A stretch of 64,000 bases of DNA from positions 1 to 64,000 of the forward strand of contig JAPYMA010001612.1 of NCBI GenBank assembly GCA_035041965.1, given 5' to 3'. A program made the position numbers and the translations under genes. Under the pieces are notes generated by a model. The model did no database searches and had not been told where the DNA came from. It saw only the letters and a list, made by a program, of their open reading frames with translations. Each line of letters opens with the position of its first letter. Position 1 is the stretch's first letter. This document shows positions 16,601-28,644 of this stretch, one piece after another. The stretch comes from Anisakis pegreffii (lineage: Eukaryota; Nematoda; Chromadorea; Rhabditida; Anisakidae).

Positions 16601-19600
16601 TTCAATACTACGTCTGTCTACAATGAATGCCTACATAATGACGATACAAAATCAATGAATTTAGTGCAAAAGACATTCCATTTTAAATAAATGTGTTAAT
16701 TAATCATATCGATAAATGTATTGATTGATAAATATATCAACTAATTAATCAATCAGTGAATTTCACTGGAATGAAAATTTTTTAAATAAATAGTCATAAC
16801 TCAAACTTGATAATAAAAACTTGAGGTCGATTCAACGACCAAGAAGAACAATGAGTAAAGAAGGAGGCGGACTATTTTCGTGAATTTACATGAAATCATT
16901 TTCGGAAATATTCGTTCGTAGATTCAGGCGAACTAATTTTGAGTAAAACCTAAATTATATTCAAAATTAAATAGGATCAACAACAAATTGATCAGTAAAC
17001 AAACAAATGATCGTGAGTGCATCACTTTCCTACGGACTAATCATTGTGGAGCACGATCAACCGGGGTCATTTTTCAAACTCTAGTTATGTTATTGATATG
17101 CGAATAAACAAGAAAAAAATTAAAATGGTAGATGCAAAACATCGAAAGTATTCGACAGAGAGAACAGCGCAACTGGCTTCTATGAATATGAGCGGATGGT
17201 GCGTAAACAGTAATGAGGATATTTGTGAATGTTCAAACAATGAATAATTAACGATCTGTGCCATAAATTCATTAATCTAACACTGATAGATATACACATT
17301 TGGCAGGATGATGAGGAACTGATTTTAACTTATTTAATGCATCTGAACTGATCGAGCAATGACGACTCACGATTATTTAGTTATTCGGAGAAATGAATGA
17401 AATGCAAAACGCTTCATATGAAAGCGTGACTTCTGATTCAGAATGCCGCTGAACAATACACTTGTGATGTTGAACAATACATTCTAATAACTCATCCACT
17501 GCGCCAATGCCTTTCGTCGAACTTTCTCAATACTATCGAAATTACAACTAGTCGAGTCAATTCAAGGCGCAATATCGATTTCAGATTATGTTCAATAAAT
17601 TTTGAGAAAATATTCAGGATCAGCATCACGTTCACTTCAGAAATGCTGTGCGACTTATTTTGCATATTCAAATTCGCTGAGGTACATTCCTGTCATGAAT
17701 TATGTTATTCACGATCATCTCATGATTGATTCTTTAATCTAATATCTATGCACTTTATCTTATTCATGACTGTATTGAAAATATAGACTTTTTGTAATGT
17801 ATATCACATAATCTATCTCCCATTCTTCGTTTATCATATCTGCTAATTTGCTTGTTACATTCATTGCTGTTTAATATTGTGTGTTTAAACGGTACGTTAG
17901 CCAATCGTCTCTTCATCACATCGTATCGCACTCAAGAACACAGAAGTTCCTTTTTCACGATAACTCCCTTGCAGTGGACGTTGCGAAGAGAAATTTTAAC
18001 GTATAGTTAGCAGTTTTCCTATTGCTAAATCAACTCAGTCGTCGAACATCAATTTGTAGTGTTATAACTAATGAAGATGAGCAGTGTTTCAAAATGAATA
18101 CTACTGTTCATTCTGATGAGAAGTAAAAAGACATTCAAGAGTAAAAGTTTATAGAAGATATCTTAATTGATACCTTAATTCAAGTTTCCTGTTGTGCTAA
18201 ATTGTTGTTGGCCTTTCACAAATTGCTGTGATATCAAGCGATAAGCGCAAAAAAACAAATGAAAAAATGAAGCATGCCGTTGGATCGAATGAGTTCAAAT
18301 CAAATAGTGTTTCAAATTATGTGATTGAATCTACTTTCAGTGCATGTAATCAGCCTCTGAAGGTTATTCATTGCATATCCCATCATTTGTTTTATACTGC
18401 TTATTTTAGTGCTACTTTCGTTACTCGTTTCATATTCTCGGCTAGACTATACTCCTCTTTACTGTCGTCTATTTTCATTACCTGATTGACTCATTTATTC
18501 AAAGTTTGTTTTCTCCATAAGCTTTATACTTCGATGAATGACACGAACATGGATATGATTATGACTTATGTGATGCAAAAATCGTATTATGTACGATTTT
18601 TTGCTCTCTTGATATCGTTAAGCAAACTTGAATGCGGCTTACTAATGAGGCAAATTTCACTTTTTATTGCTGTCGTTACTATTGATGTGATACGTTTGCC
18701 TTTTACTAGTAAAATCGACATCGTTTTAGATAGAAATAACACGCATTCATAAGATTTTTATGCCTAAAATAATTTGGAAATATCCATTCACAAGGATACA
18801 GACATCACCATACTGTAGGTTTTTGTCAAAGTTGCTGATATCTACCGGAGTTTGGTGGATTTTTTTCGGATAGTAACCATATCTGAATCCAACGCAACAT
18901 TCAGCACCAGGTTAGCTGTTTAGTTTTAATGAGTTTATGTTAATTTGTCTAGACTCTAGAGTGATGCTACCCAAAATTCTTTGAACCATGCTATTTTTGG
19001 ACTCGTCATGGTTTATTAATGCGCAATAATTGAGCAGAATACCAGTTTTTCGATGGTTTGCTGTGTTTACTTTCACCAGCACAAAGCGACCTGATATGTG
19101 TGTCAACTTTCGATGGGCGTAAATAGATATGAATTACTGATGGTAACTTCGAATAGACCTGAATTGTGCTACATCCAATGTCAATTTACAAATCATTCTC
19201 AGAACTGCAACATGTTCTGCTCGAGGTAAGAAAAGATATACCGCTCAAAAATGCACGAGCTGAGAGTCGAGAAATACCTCATAATGAATGCTCACTTTTC
19301 CACTTATCATCTCCCCTTGTTTATTTTGTTTTCGTTTCGCATCTCGGTTTCCCCTCCATGCGTCAATTCGTAGCAGATAAATACCACATCTGACAACCAT
19401 CTCGCTCGGCAGCACGTCTCATTCATTCATCTGAAGAGACTTACTAGAACAGTGTAACTGAAGCTATGTCGAGAAATATTCAGGATTCATACTAGTGATT
19501 ATATGGGAGAATAAACAAGCGGCAGCAAAGATTGTGTGCCTGGGGATAAAGGTATGACTGCATGGCTTCGATGTGATGAAGAACATCGAAATTAGCGTTA

Positions 19601-20182
19601 TGAAAATGACGGAGAGTGACTAACTTAACGCTCGCTTGCTCGTTATGTGATCAGAAACGTTTGGTGCATTCCTTGCTCGTACCATTCACATGCTTATTCG
19701 TGCAGCACATTCTCTCACATGTACGACGAACAGCAAGCAGCTAGCATTTCATTGATTATTTCATCCATTTTGCCTTTGATTACTTCACTTCAACCTTCGA
19801 TAATAACACCTCGCCACAATACTAGCGGTGATAAAGCTGTATGCTATATCAAACATACATTCCCGTTGTTTTTGTTTCGTATCCTGCTCATGTGAACATA
19901 TAATTAGCGCTCTGTTTTTTTTTTCATTATCGTTGAAGTTCGTACAGAAACTTTTGGTATAGTTCAACTATCGATCATTTCGTTATCAGAATTCAACAAA
20001 TTTGAATGTAAATTCCGTCGTCACTGTTGAAATTTTTTGACTTTTATCTTCATTTGATTTGTTTATTTAAATCATTTTATCAGGGAATGTTTGCGAATCA
20101 TAATTGCATGCATATTGCTGCGTCCTTGACAAAGTTCACTGAAAAGCCCGTTGAATTCATGGTCCCTTATGGCTTGTATAAA

Positions 20183-20252
20183 TGAATAAATAAATAAATA
20201 AATATAAATAAATAAATAAATATATATATATATATATATTTATTTATTTATA
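20183..20252. repeat. AAAT/(TA)n/ATTT inverted repeat
   Basis: AAAT repeats on the left, an alternating TA core at about 20219-20238 and ATTT repeats on the right form an AT-only palindrome of about 70 bp that can extrude as a hairpin. Confidence 0.8.
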
Positions 20253-23200
20253 TGTGTGTATCGTCGTATCATCGTTTTGCGATCTTATTTCATCTTTCTT
20301 AATTCTGAATGTAAATGAATGCAAATTTTATCGCTTTCAAACTAAATATTCGCCACCACGAAAAAGTAGTCTCAAAAACGCTGATGAGAATAGCTGTTGA
20401 GGGTCAAGATGATTGATAAATTTGCTGTGATAATAGTGAAATGGATAGCTGTTGCCGAGAGGAAAAGCCGTTTGCCAGCAAAAATTCAGTAGATTACGAT
20501 CAGTCTCGAGCTACGTGAACAGAAAATTTTACAAATGGTTTTGAGAGAAGATTGAAAATTGATTTCCATATGGAACTGATTTCACCTTGAGTCTTTGTGC
20601 CTACCAAAAGGAACCGTAACAACTTTCCAACGCTCTGTGTTGGTTGTATGAGTGGCTAGATAATAGCAGTAGTAGTACAATATGAAAATGGAAGTTCACC
20701 ACTGCGGATGCTGTTGAGATGTTGACCACTAAAACAACTGATAACTTCCGTCCGGAGAATTGTTATTACTGCTGCTACTCTAATCAGTGTACTTATCGAT
20801 GCTCAGTTATGTAAAGAATTTGTTTATTTTGTCGTCTGATAACAGTTTATCATACGTCTGTTTGTTGGCAGGCAATTATTTCATAGTTGTTTCAAAGTGG
20901 CTTGAAATATGTACCCACATCGAATGAAGTAAGTAGTAAACAATTTTGTTGTTCGAGAACTGAATACGTTCTGCATAGAAAACAGAAGAATGGACGGGTA
21001 CGTGCTAACTGAATGGATTTTTTATGGATGAGTGAATTTTTGTTTTCACACCATAAGAATACGTGAATATTCAAATAGATAGATATACCACTGGACATTC
21101 ACTGAAACTAACAAAGTGAAACACCACCGGTGCTAAAATGCTGTGAATCATTAAGCCAATTCGACGCTGATAATGTTTTCGTAGGTCGTTGTCATTGGCA
21201 GCGTTTTCGTCATCATGGTGTTGGTCGTAGTTGTTTGTGGAGACTATTATTCATTTACCTGATTCTTCACATCCTACTTGTCTACACCCATTTTCTCATA
21301 ATCTACGCATGTCCGTTCATATATTCATTGTGCAGACATTTGTATTTCAAACAATAAAGCATCACCATTCTTCTACTGACAACTGCAGTGATAGCAATAA
21401 CAATAAAAAGGACAGTAACATGGAAGAAGAGCAGTGAGCTAATGGGTGAAAGAAGTAGCTAGAGTGGTTAAAGTAGCGATTGAGTGATCTGAATTCAATT
21501 CGATTCAATTGTTTTTCATTCTTTGCATTGCATGGAAACATTCTTCATGTATTTTGCCATCTTGCTGTTATTCTTTTTCGACGGCAATCCGCAATCGCAA
21601 TCAATCAGTGGTCGGCCTCATGCTATTCTCCATCATTTTTTCGTCGAATATCCAACAATACATCGGTCGATCGGGTCTATAAAGTTGATTTATTTAAAAT
21701 GTTGTCCTTGCTACCAAAAGCGTCACCATCACCATTTCAGCAGCATTTATCTGCGCTCTGTACGCTGTAAACTAGATCCAGTTTATCTGGCATGTGTCTT
21801 CAACAATCCTGCTAGTTCTATTGCTGCTATCACTATTACTAATAATACTTCTACTATCACTACTGCTATTTCTACTGCTAGTACCATTGCTATTACTAAG
21901 CCTAAGCGTAATCCTAATAAGTCAGTCAGCCATTCAGTAATCAACCATACATCTACCTATCCGTTCATCCATCTAGCTATCTGTTCATTCGACGATAAAA
22001 TGATAATGTCCATTTTCGTGTCGCAGTCGATTTGGTCGTCGTCTAAACTGTCATTCGTTTTCATTCCATGCTTCTTCTTTTTCTTCTTCAGCACCAGCAC
22101 CCAGAATCGCGTGTTTATCCTTTATCCTGTATGACACCTAACTCATTCCACCGACAGTCATCAGTAGTAGTCACTCTCTTACTAACAGTTCTTTGAAATC
22201 TTCTATCAGTTGCTTTTTGTCACCTTTATACTTTATAATAAACGTATCGTTATTATCATCCCCTTGTAATCATACCAAACACTATGGATTCCTCAATTCA
22301 TTGGGAACAGCATATTCATTTCCGCTCTTTTATTCTCAAATCACCACCGCCTTTCTTCGTATAAAGTTCCAAAATTCACCTATCAGATTCGATAGAGACT
22401 ATACTTTCTTAATGCGAAATTGTTGCAATAATTTTTTGTTGTTGTTGCTTTCGTCGTCGTCCACAAATTCATCAGTTTCATTTATAAAATGGAATGCTTC
22501 CATTATGGATTCAGCAAGCTCACGCCCAAAGAAACTAAAGCATTAAGATAAGCAACATCAGTATCCATTAATTAGCAACAAACAAATAACGAGCAATTGA
22601 ACGTGTGATGTACGTGGCCTAATTGATGTAGTGTGTGATGTGCTCGAAAATTCTCAAAATATGATATCTGTGCGAACATGATAACGATACGGCTGCTTAA
22701 AAAGCGAATTTTATAACAGATGGAGCAACGAAGAGTACAACACGGCACCTATCAACTACAGACGAGTAGAGGATGTGTGCTAGGAAATGCTTCAAGAATA
22801 TGCAGAATGAATGTGAAGAAGGAAGACCAAACAAAATCCACAGACTTGTATTATATGTAAATGTATCGCATTGCCCTAGGGTATTTATGTCTGTCTGTCT
22901 TTGTATGTATGTTGGGTTTGTTTTCGTGATGTAATATTGTTTGTCTGTTTTCATGGTTGAGAAGTGAAGTATTCAAGCCATCAAACCATTGAATGGATGA
23001 ATAACGAACGAATGAATGAATAATGAATGGATGAATCCGAAAACGACTTGAGTTATCGATTCTTCTTATGGTTCCCATCATTTATCTTCTTCTGTTTACT
23101 GCATTAGTTACTCTGATGCTTATTCATAAACGCAATAAATCTAATGAAATGCTTGCTCATCACACAATACCCATCACTTTAAATCATTAATGCAACCATC

Positions 23201-23507
23201 GAAGAATACCTTCCGGAAATACCTAATATCCTCTTTTCCCTCTCGTACGCTTTCGGGCTTCTTTCTGCCGTCTTCCGTTGCGTCGTCAAATAATCGCACT
23301 TCTTCACATATCATTAGCACCCGCCATGAAAATCTGTTCACTTCAGATGCTGAACACCGAAGATATTATCGAGGATTCACTCGTTTCTTGACAATATCTA
23401 AGTTGCTTGTGTATTACTTTCATTATTATCACGTTTCGATATCAATTTTTAAATCATAAAATAGTTATGAGAAATGTTCTCTATTTGCAGGGAAGTATTC
23501 AGTCAAT

Positions 23508-26500
23508 ATGGCGAGCTTTGTAATGAAGCAAATGGTTGGAGGGAAGTTGAACGAAATGAGAGGTGAGTATACTCCTTGGGAATGCTCATGTTTAATGTGG
23601 TCATATAATCTTCATTTTGGCTAAATTTTACGAGTTAGCCGCACGAAACTAGGAGCCTCCTTCTACGCTATCCCGTTTTATGGTGACTCTCCAATTTCTC
23701 ATTTTATCACCTTCATGAACCGAATAAGAATGAGCGATGAATAAGTGGTAGCATAATGTATGGCTCTTTGGTTGGTGGCTTAAACTTGGCTGTTTACTTG
23801 ATGTGCTCATCAAATAACTACAATAAACAAAAGCTTGTCACAATAAACTTTGTAAAGCAACGTTTTTGCAACCGTAACTTAATTGCACTAGCGGTTGCTC
23901 CATTTCAAATTCAATTGAAGTTTAATTCGTTTCTTCATTTCAAAACACCATATTCATTGCTTACTTAACCTTCATTTTACTGATGAGATCATAGCAGGCG
24001 GCCGTCTGCACCAGAGGCCTGCGCTTGAGCTTAAGCTGATGACTAACAAAAATCGACCAGTGCAAATTACCGAAGCACGGTTACCGACAGCGTTGATAAT
24101 CTGTCTGACGAGATGATTGCACATATATATGTCTGTCGCCATATACACGAACGAGCCCAGATATAATATATGTGGACGCATGCATAACATAGACATATAT
24201 ACACAAAACAAGTGGGGTGATACACTCGTTTAGCTGTGATGATGTTGATGCTGTAGCAGCTTTATGTTACTACTTCTTCTGCTTCTTCATCCTCCCTCTG
24301 ATTGTCTCTTACTCTCTTGTCGATGCTTCTGGCTCATTTTATTCATCCTTAAATCGAATCGCCGTCGTTGTATTGCAGACGGCTGCTGCATCGAATCGAG
24401 AAGGGAATCGAATGATTCAAGCGCCTCTAGGCATATTTGGTGACAACGATCTGTTCTTTCTGTTAGTAGCTGAGTTGGGTGGTTACTTGTGAGATATTAG
24501 TTGTGAGCAGTTGCTTCTTATTGCTGCTTACTGCTACTGCTATTGCTAGTGCTCATTGCTCTTCTCTTATTGTTGACTTGATGCAAGCATCTCATTTGGT
24601 CCACTTCTGCTGACTTCGTTCGGCTCAGCTCAACTCCACTCGGCGACATTTACTTGTTGTTTGTTCAGGTAGTGACACTTCAGCAACTTCAAATCAACAT
24701 CGGTCTTCTTTGACTTCATCAACTCACCACCAGCCTAGTTGATTGCTGCTGCTGCTGCTCTGCTGCTGCTGATACCTTTACTCCATCTATTTAGTTATCA
24801 CCCAGTAGAGTAAATCTGTTCTCATCCGTTCATTCATAACATTAACATTAATTAGTTAACATTCAAATCATAAAGCAAGAATATCTCATTATCGTCTTCT
24901 TCAATTCGTTTCTAAATCTGTGAATAACTCTTCGTTCAGAAACGATTCACCATCAGTTCGTTTTGCCCACTCATTATTCGTTTATTTTCTTGGTACTGCA
25001 TCAATCCCGCGTTGACCTCATCACTAGCATTATTCCTATTGTGATTTTATCATTGATAATAAATTGATTCCATCGATTCAATTTTGCCATTATTCCACAT
25101 CGTTTCCATCAACCAATCATCTCATACCCGCTATTTGAATTGAGTGATTCTCAAGATGAATATGATCGTTGGCTCAATGCTAGGCAATCCACTTGGAGGT
25201 AAGGAACGCATAATGCATTTGTTACCTAAATCAGATCCACATCTTATCGTCAAATAATCTTATCGCATTATAAGCATACATCTACTTGTTTTCTGCATTT
25301 CTGTTTTCTTTTTTACAACATAATAATCATCGTATTTTCTTCGAGACAAGCATCTATCAAATAAAAATTGTTTTCATTTCCATTTTTTCCATTAACAATA
25401 AGATTCTCAAGATATTTGCTTACAAAGTAACTTCATAATCGTTACCTTTCTATCAGTGGTGATATTCAAGCACCACCGTGAATCTCAGTCAGCGTATTTT
25501 TCATGCGATATGCATCATGGAGTAATTCATGCAGGCGAGTAGCGTCAGTTAGGAGTCTCCGTCGTTACTGCTGCCTTAGTATATGGTTTTGTTCGTTTTT
25601 TTGCCGTCTCTTATCAAATCTCATTTTGCCGTCTCTCATTTATCTTACTACTTACTATGATCATCCTTTTCAAGTGCCTTAATGTGCCTCTCTGCCTTCC
25701 TTCTGTTTGTAAGTGCCATCCATGTACGCTTGATTCATTTGCTATGGTTTGTTATATCGTAAACTCAACCAGAATCGCTTGATTTCATGGAATGTGAAGA
25801 CTGTGTGTTTAATGATGAGGATGCGTCTTCGAGTTGTACTATTTTGAAGAGATGAAAATTACCGTCACTTTTTCTTCGATTGAAAGCTAAAAAATAAGAG
25901 AAAATTCTATTGCAAATTAAGTTAATTCTAATACGAACAGCTAAGAACATGATGAGTGGACTGCACATTAGCTTATGCAATTCCATTAAGACACGCGCGA
26001 GCTTAAGACACGCATTTTATGATTTTGTCTTCACATATTCCAATTAGATATTGTCGAAGTAACACGATTTCGAATTCTTACAGATCACTTTCCAATTATG
26101 AACTGAATTGATTCGCTATCAAAAACGCTTAATGCGTACTTCATTTCATTTGCTGTCAAAATCTCAACTCTAAACGTTAGCCCCCTAGGAAGAAGTGGTC
26201 TCTGTTGCTATGAAAAGCGTTCCATAGCTGATGTGAGATGAAACTGTAGAATGTTTGGTAGGAATTCTGAAACCCAATCGAAAATTATTAGATACATGCA
26301 CAATTAAATTTATATATTTCCTTTATTTTTCTTCTTCCCTCTCCAATAATTTTTTCAAATTACTTCCTATGCAGTAAGTAAGCAGCTTTTTAAATTCAGT
26401 TTCCAGTAAACATACATTTGCATACGTATATGTACACATATCTTGTTTCACCAAATCACTGTGACGGTGACGAAGAATACCTTTTGAGCTTTATAAACAG

Positions 26501-28644
26501 TCATAACGATTACTGGTATCGTTATTCATCGTTTTTTTTGACAGTCCGCAAATACATGCACATATAGAGTTTGATCAGGATTCAGTCGGAAAATTCACTA
26601 AAGAGTCTTCCGCCTATTATGAACAAGCAATTATTTTTCTTTTGAAGCATTTCAGCTCCCCTTCTTGTTACTCTACGATTTACTGTATGCGGCAATGTGT
26701 ATCGTATTTCTTTCAGTGAGTATATAATAGAAGGATGAATGAATGAGCGCATGGTCATTTGGTACAGCACTGAAGACCTGTCTCATTTTTATTTTTGATC
26801 GAAGAAAAAATAAGTAGCACAACCAATCACCTGTGTATCACACAGCAACGAAGTCCATATCTATATTCACCTTAATCGCTCGATGATCATCAATATCTCG
26901 TCTTATTTGCCTCTTTTGTGTGAGAGATTGACAGATTGAAAGATTGATTATGAATTATTTTTCACGTTCTTTTGTTGATTACAATTCATCTGTAAAGCAC
27001 ACTGTGGCCAGCCCGTATGTACGCACGCATTTTGTGAAATTGTTAAGGTGATAAATGACTACGATTTGCATTTCAGTACTCATGTTCATAGTACTACTGT
27101 TGTCGAAATAATTGGCGTTGTTGTTAGATCTGAGAGAACTATTCGATAAAGGAAGTGCTGCAGAGCAGAATTTTCTTTCGGAATATTTAAGGACTCATGA
27201 TCTAATTGATCATTATCATAATTGAACAATCGATAATTCTTCAGAATAGGTAGTCGTATATTCTTGGAGTCGTATGTGTTGTTTTCCTCGTCTTGTTCTT
27301 TAACAATTTTCTCAGTTGAGTAGCTCTTTGAGTGATTGATAGAGTCGGTTGATTGACTGTTGGTCAGCAACAAAACTTTTTGTATTGCCAATCTAGCCAT
27401 CAGATTTGAAGGAAGATTTCTTCTTTTGCATGTCATGCATGCATGACTGAACATTAATCATGAATTGTCCTAACAGCTGCTCATTTTTGGGAGCCAATTT
27501 AAAAGTTTCACTCAATTCTACTGTGTTTCATTCGGAATGCTTCAACTTTTATTCACTTGTAGGTGGCTTGGATAAACTAACAGGAGACAATGAGGGTGAA
27601 GGCGGTGAAAAAACTGAGTCCGGTGAAGATCCAGAGGTAAGAAGCAATAATTTTTTGTCATTGAAGAGAGAAAGAAGCGCATGAAAATCAGTGTTACCAA
27701 ATTATTTGACTTTATCTTTGCTACGAATCTGACTTTGCTACGAAACGTTTTACAGAAGATTGAAACAGTGATAGTGGTCTTCAAATAATGGATGTTATTG
27801 AGGTGGTTGCTGCACGGTTGGAACAAGAAGAACGTCGTAAGGAAAAACATCGAAAAATGGAACAAGAACGAGAGAAGATGCGTCAGGATATTCGTGCGAA
27901 GGTTTTCTATAGAGTCATTCAGTTGTTTTATTAATCCATTTGTTAGCAAATTAAGTTGATTCATAGACTGCTGATGTGTTTTGGTTGAGTTGATTCGTAA
28001 CTGAATTACAGCTGCGATTTGACAATGAATGTGTAGTTCTAATTACACGATTTTTCTAACGAATTCCTCATATGTGATTATTTGTTTTTAACTAGGATTT
28101 TGAAAAGATTTTTTCATTCAGTATAACATAACGAAAAAAGAGGACGGTGTTCCATTCGATATGACCGAAGGACGGATCGGCTCTGCGCGAAAGAAAACAC
28201 CTGAAGAACTGGCCAAAGAAATGAATGCTGAAGATGATGGTTAGTGTCATGTCCTTTGTTTTGCATAACCGAAATGAACACCATCCAAATTCAAAGCAAT
28301 AATCGAACAATGACTGAACTCTCATTATGCAAAACGAATATTCAATAATCGAATATGCAAACGAATTGAAACGAACATGCAAAACATTGTTCGATCGTTC
28401 ACCATCTTTTCATGCACGTTTATCCGATTTTGTTTAACTGTTCTAGTGCAGAATTCACATTCAATCAAAATTTGTGCCTAAATATTCCAAATGAGATAGA
28501 ACTTTCCTTCTCGCATGATAATTTCTTATTTTCCTCCTAGGTATCATCGGACAACTTGGTCTCACTGAACAAGTGGACAAGGCTAAAACTTTAGTTACGG
28601 GAGCGTTTGAAACGGTGAAAGGTTTTCTACCGTTTGGAAAGTGA
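23508..28644 (+). CDS. cpx: Complexin (SNARE-complex regulator of synaptic vesicle fusion)
   Basis: Small cytosolic presynaptic protein that binds the assembled SNARE bundle and both clamps and promotes vesicle fusion. Five exons join in phase: 23508-23562, 27563-27636, 27803-27901, 28122-28239 and 28541-28644 (149 residues). Segments: N-terminal MASFVMKQMVGGKLNEM, like the fusion-promoting N-terminus of other complexins; an acidic Gly/Glu linker; the accessory and central helix VVAARLEQEERRKEKHRK then MEQEREKMRQDIRAKYNITK; the ARKKTPEELAKEM block; and an amphipathic C-terminus IIGQLGLTEQVDKAKTL to VKGFLPFGK, which in worm complexins binds curved membranes. The tyrosine of the central helix equivalent to Tyr52 of mammalian complexin 1 is His here, while the Arg four residues before it and the later Tyr (AKY) are kept. 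An acceptor at 23489-23490, 18 bases before the ATG, marks an untranslated upstream exon or trans-splice site. Intron 1 spans 4 kb. Confidence 0.95.
24745..24770. repeat. CTG-type trinucleotide repeat in complexin intron 1
   Basis: Two runs of GCT triplets (five, then four) separated by a one-triplet disruption, in a noncoding position of the long first intron. Confidence 0.8.
25156..25198 (+). CDS. cpx: Candidate alternative first coding exon of complexin
   Basis: Within the 4 kb first intron, ATG at 25156 opens MNMIVGSMLGNPLG and ends GGA-G directly before a strong donor (GTAAGG at 25199). The exon has phase 1, the same as the normal first coding exon, so it joins exon 2 (27563) without a frame change and gives ...GNPLG-GGLDKL. 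The peptide resembles the normal N-terminus: MLGNPL against MVGGKL, with hydrophobic residues spaced as in other complexin N-termini. This implies a second promoter inside the intron. It is inferred from sequence alone; no transcript evidence is available. Confidence 0.6.

Larger units (their letters stand above)
11690..23490. other. 11.8 kb gene-poor region between KDEL receptor and complexin genes
   Basis: No convincing gene on either strand. Open frames are short and without domains; the longest (21523-22134 plus, 203 codons) is Ser/Thr/Ile-rich simple sequence. Contents noted: AAGC/CTTA-rich degenerate repeats at 11880-12060, a GCTCAC-rich patch at 13480-13610, a GCTTAAGC-like patch near 21890-21910 and a TA/AAAT inverted repeat at 20183-20252. 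A trinucleotide-rich 'ACTATTACTAATAATACT' type patch lies at 21820-21900. The right end should contain the main complexin promoter and any untranslated first exon, since the first coding exon follows an acceptor at 23489-23490. Confidence 0.5.

Noticed and set aside
21523..22134. 203-codon plus-strand frame upstream of complexin
   Set aside because: It is Ser/Thr/Ile simple-sequence with a poly-Phe end, with no domain, and is largely explained by trinucleotide-rich DNA.
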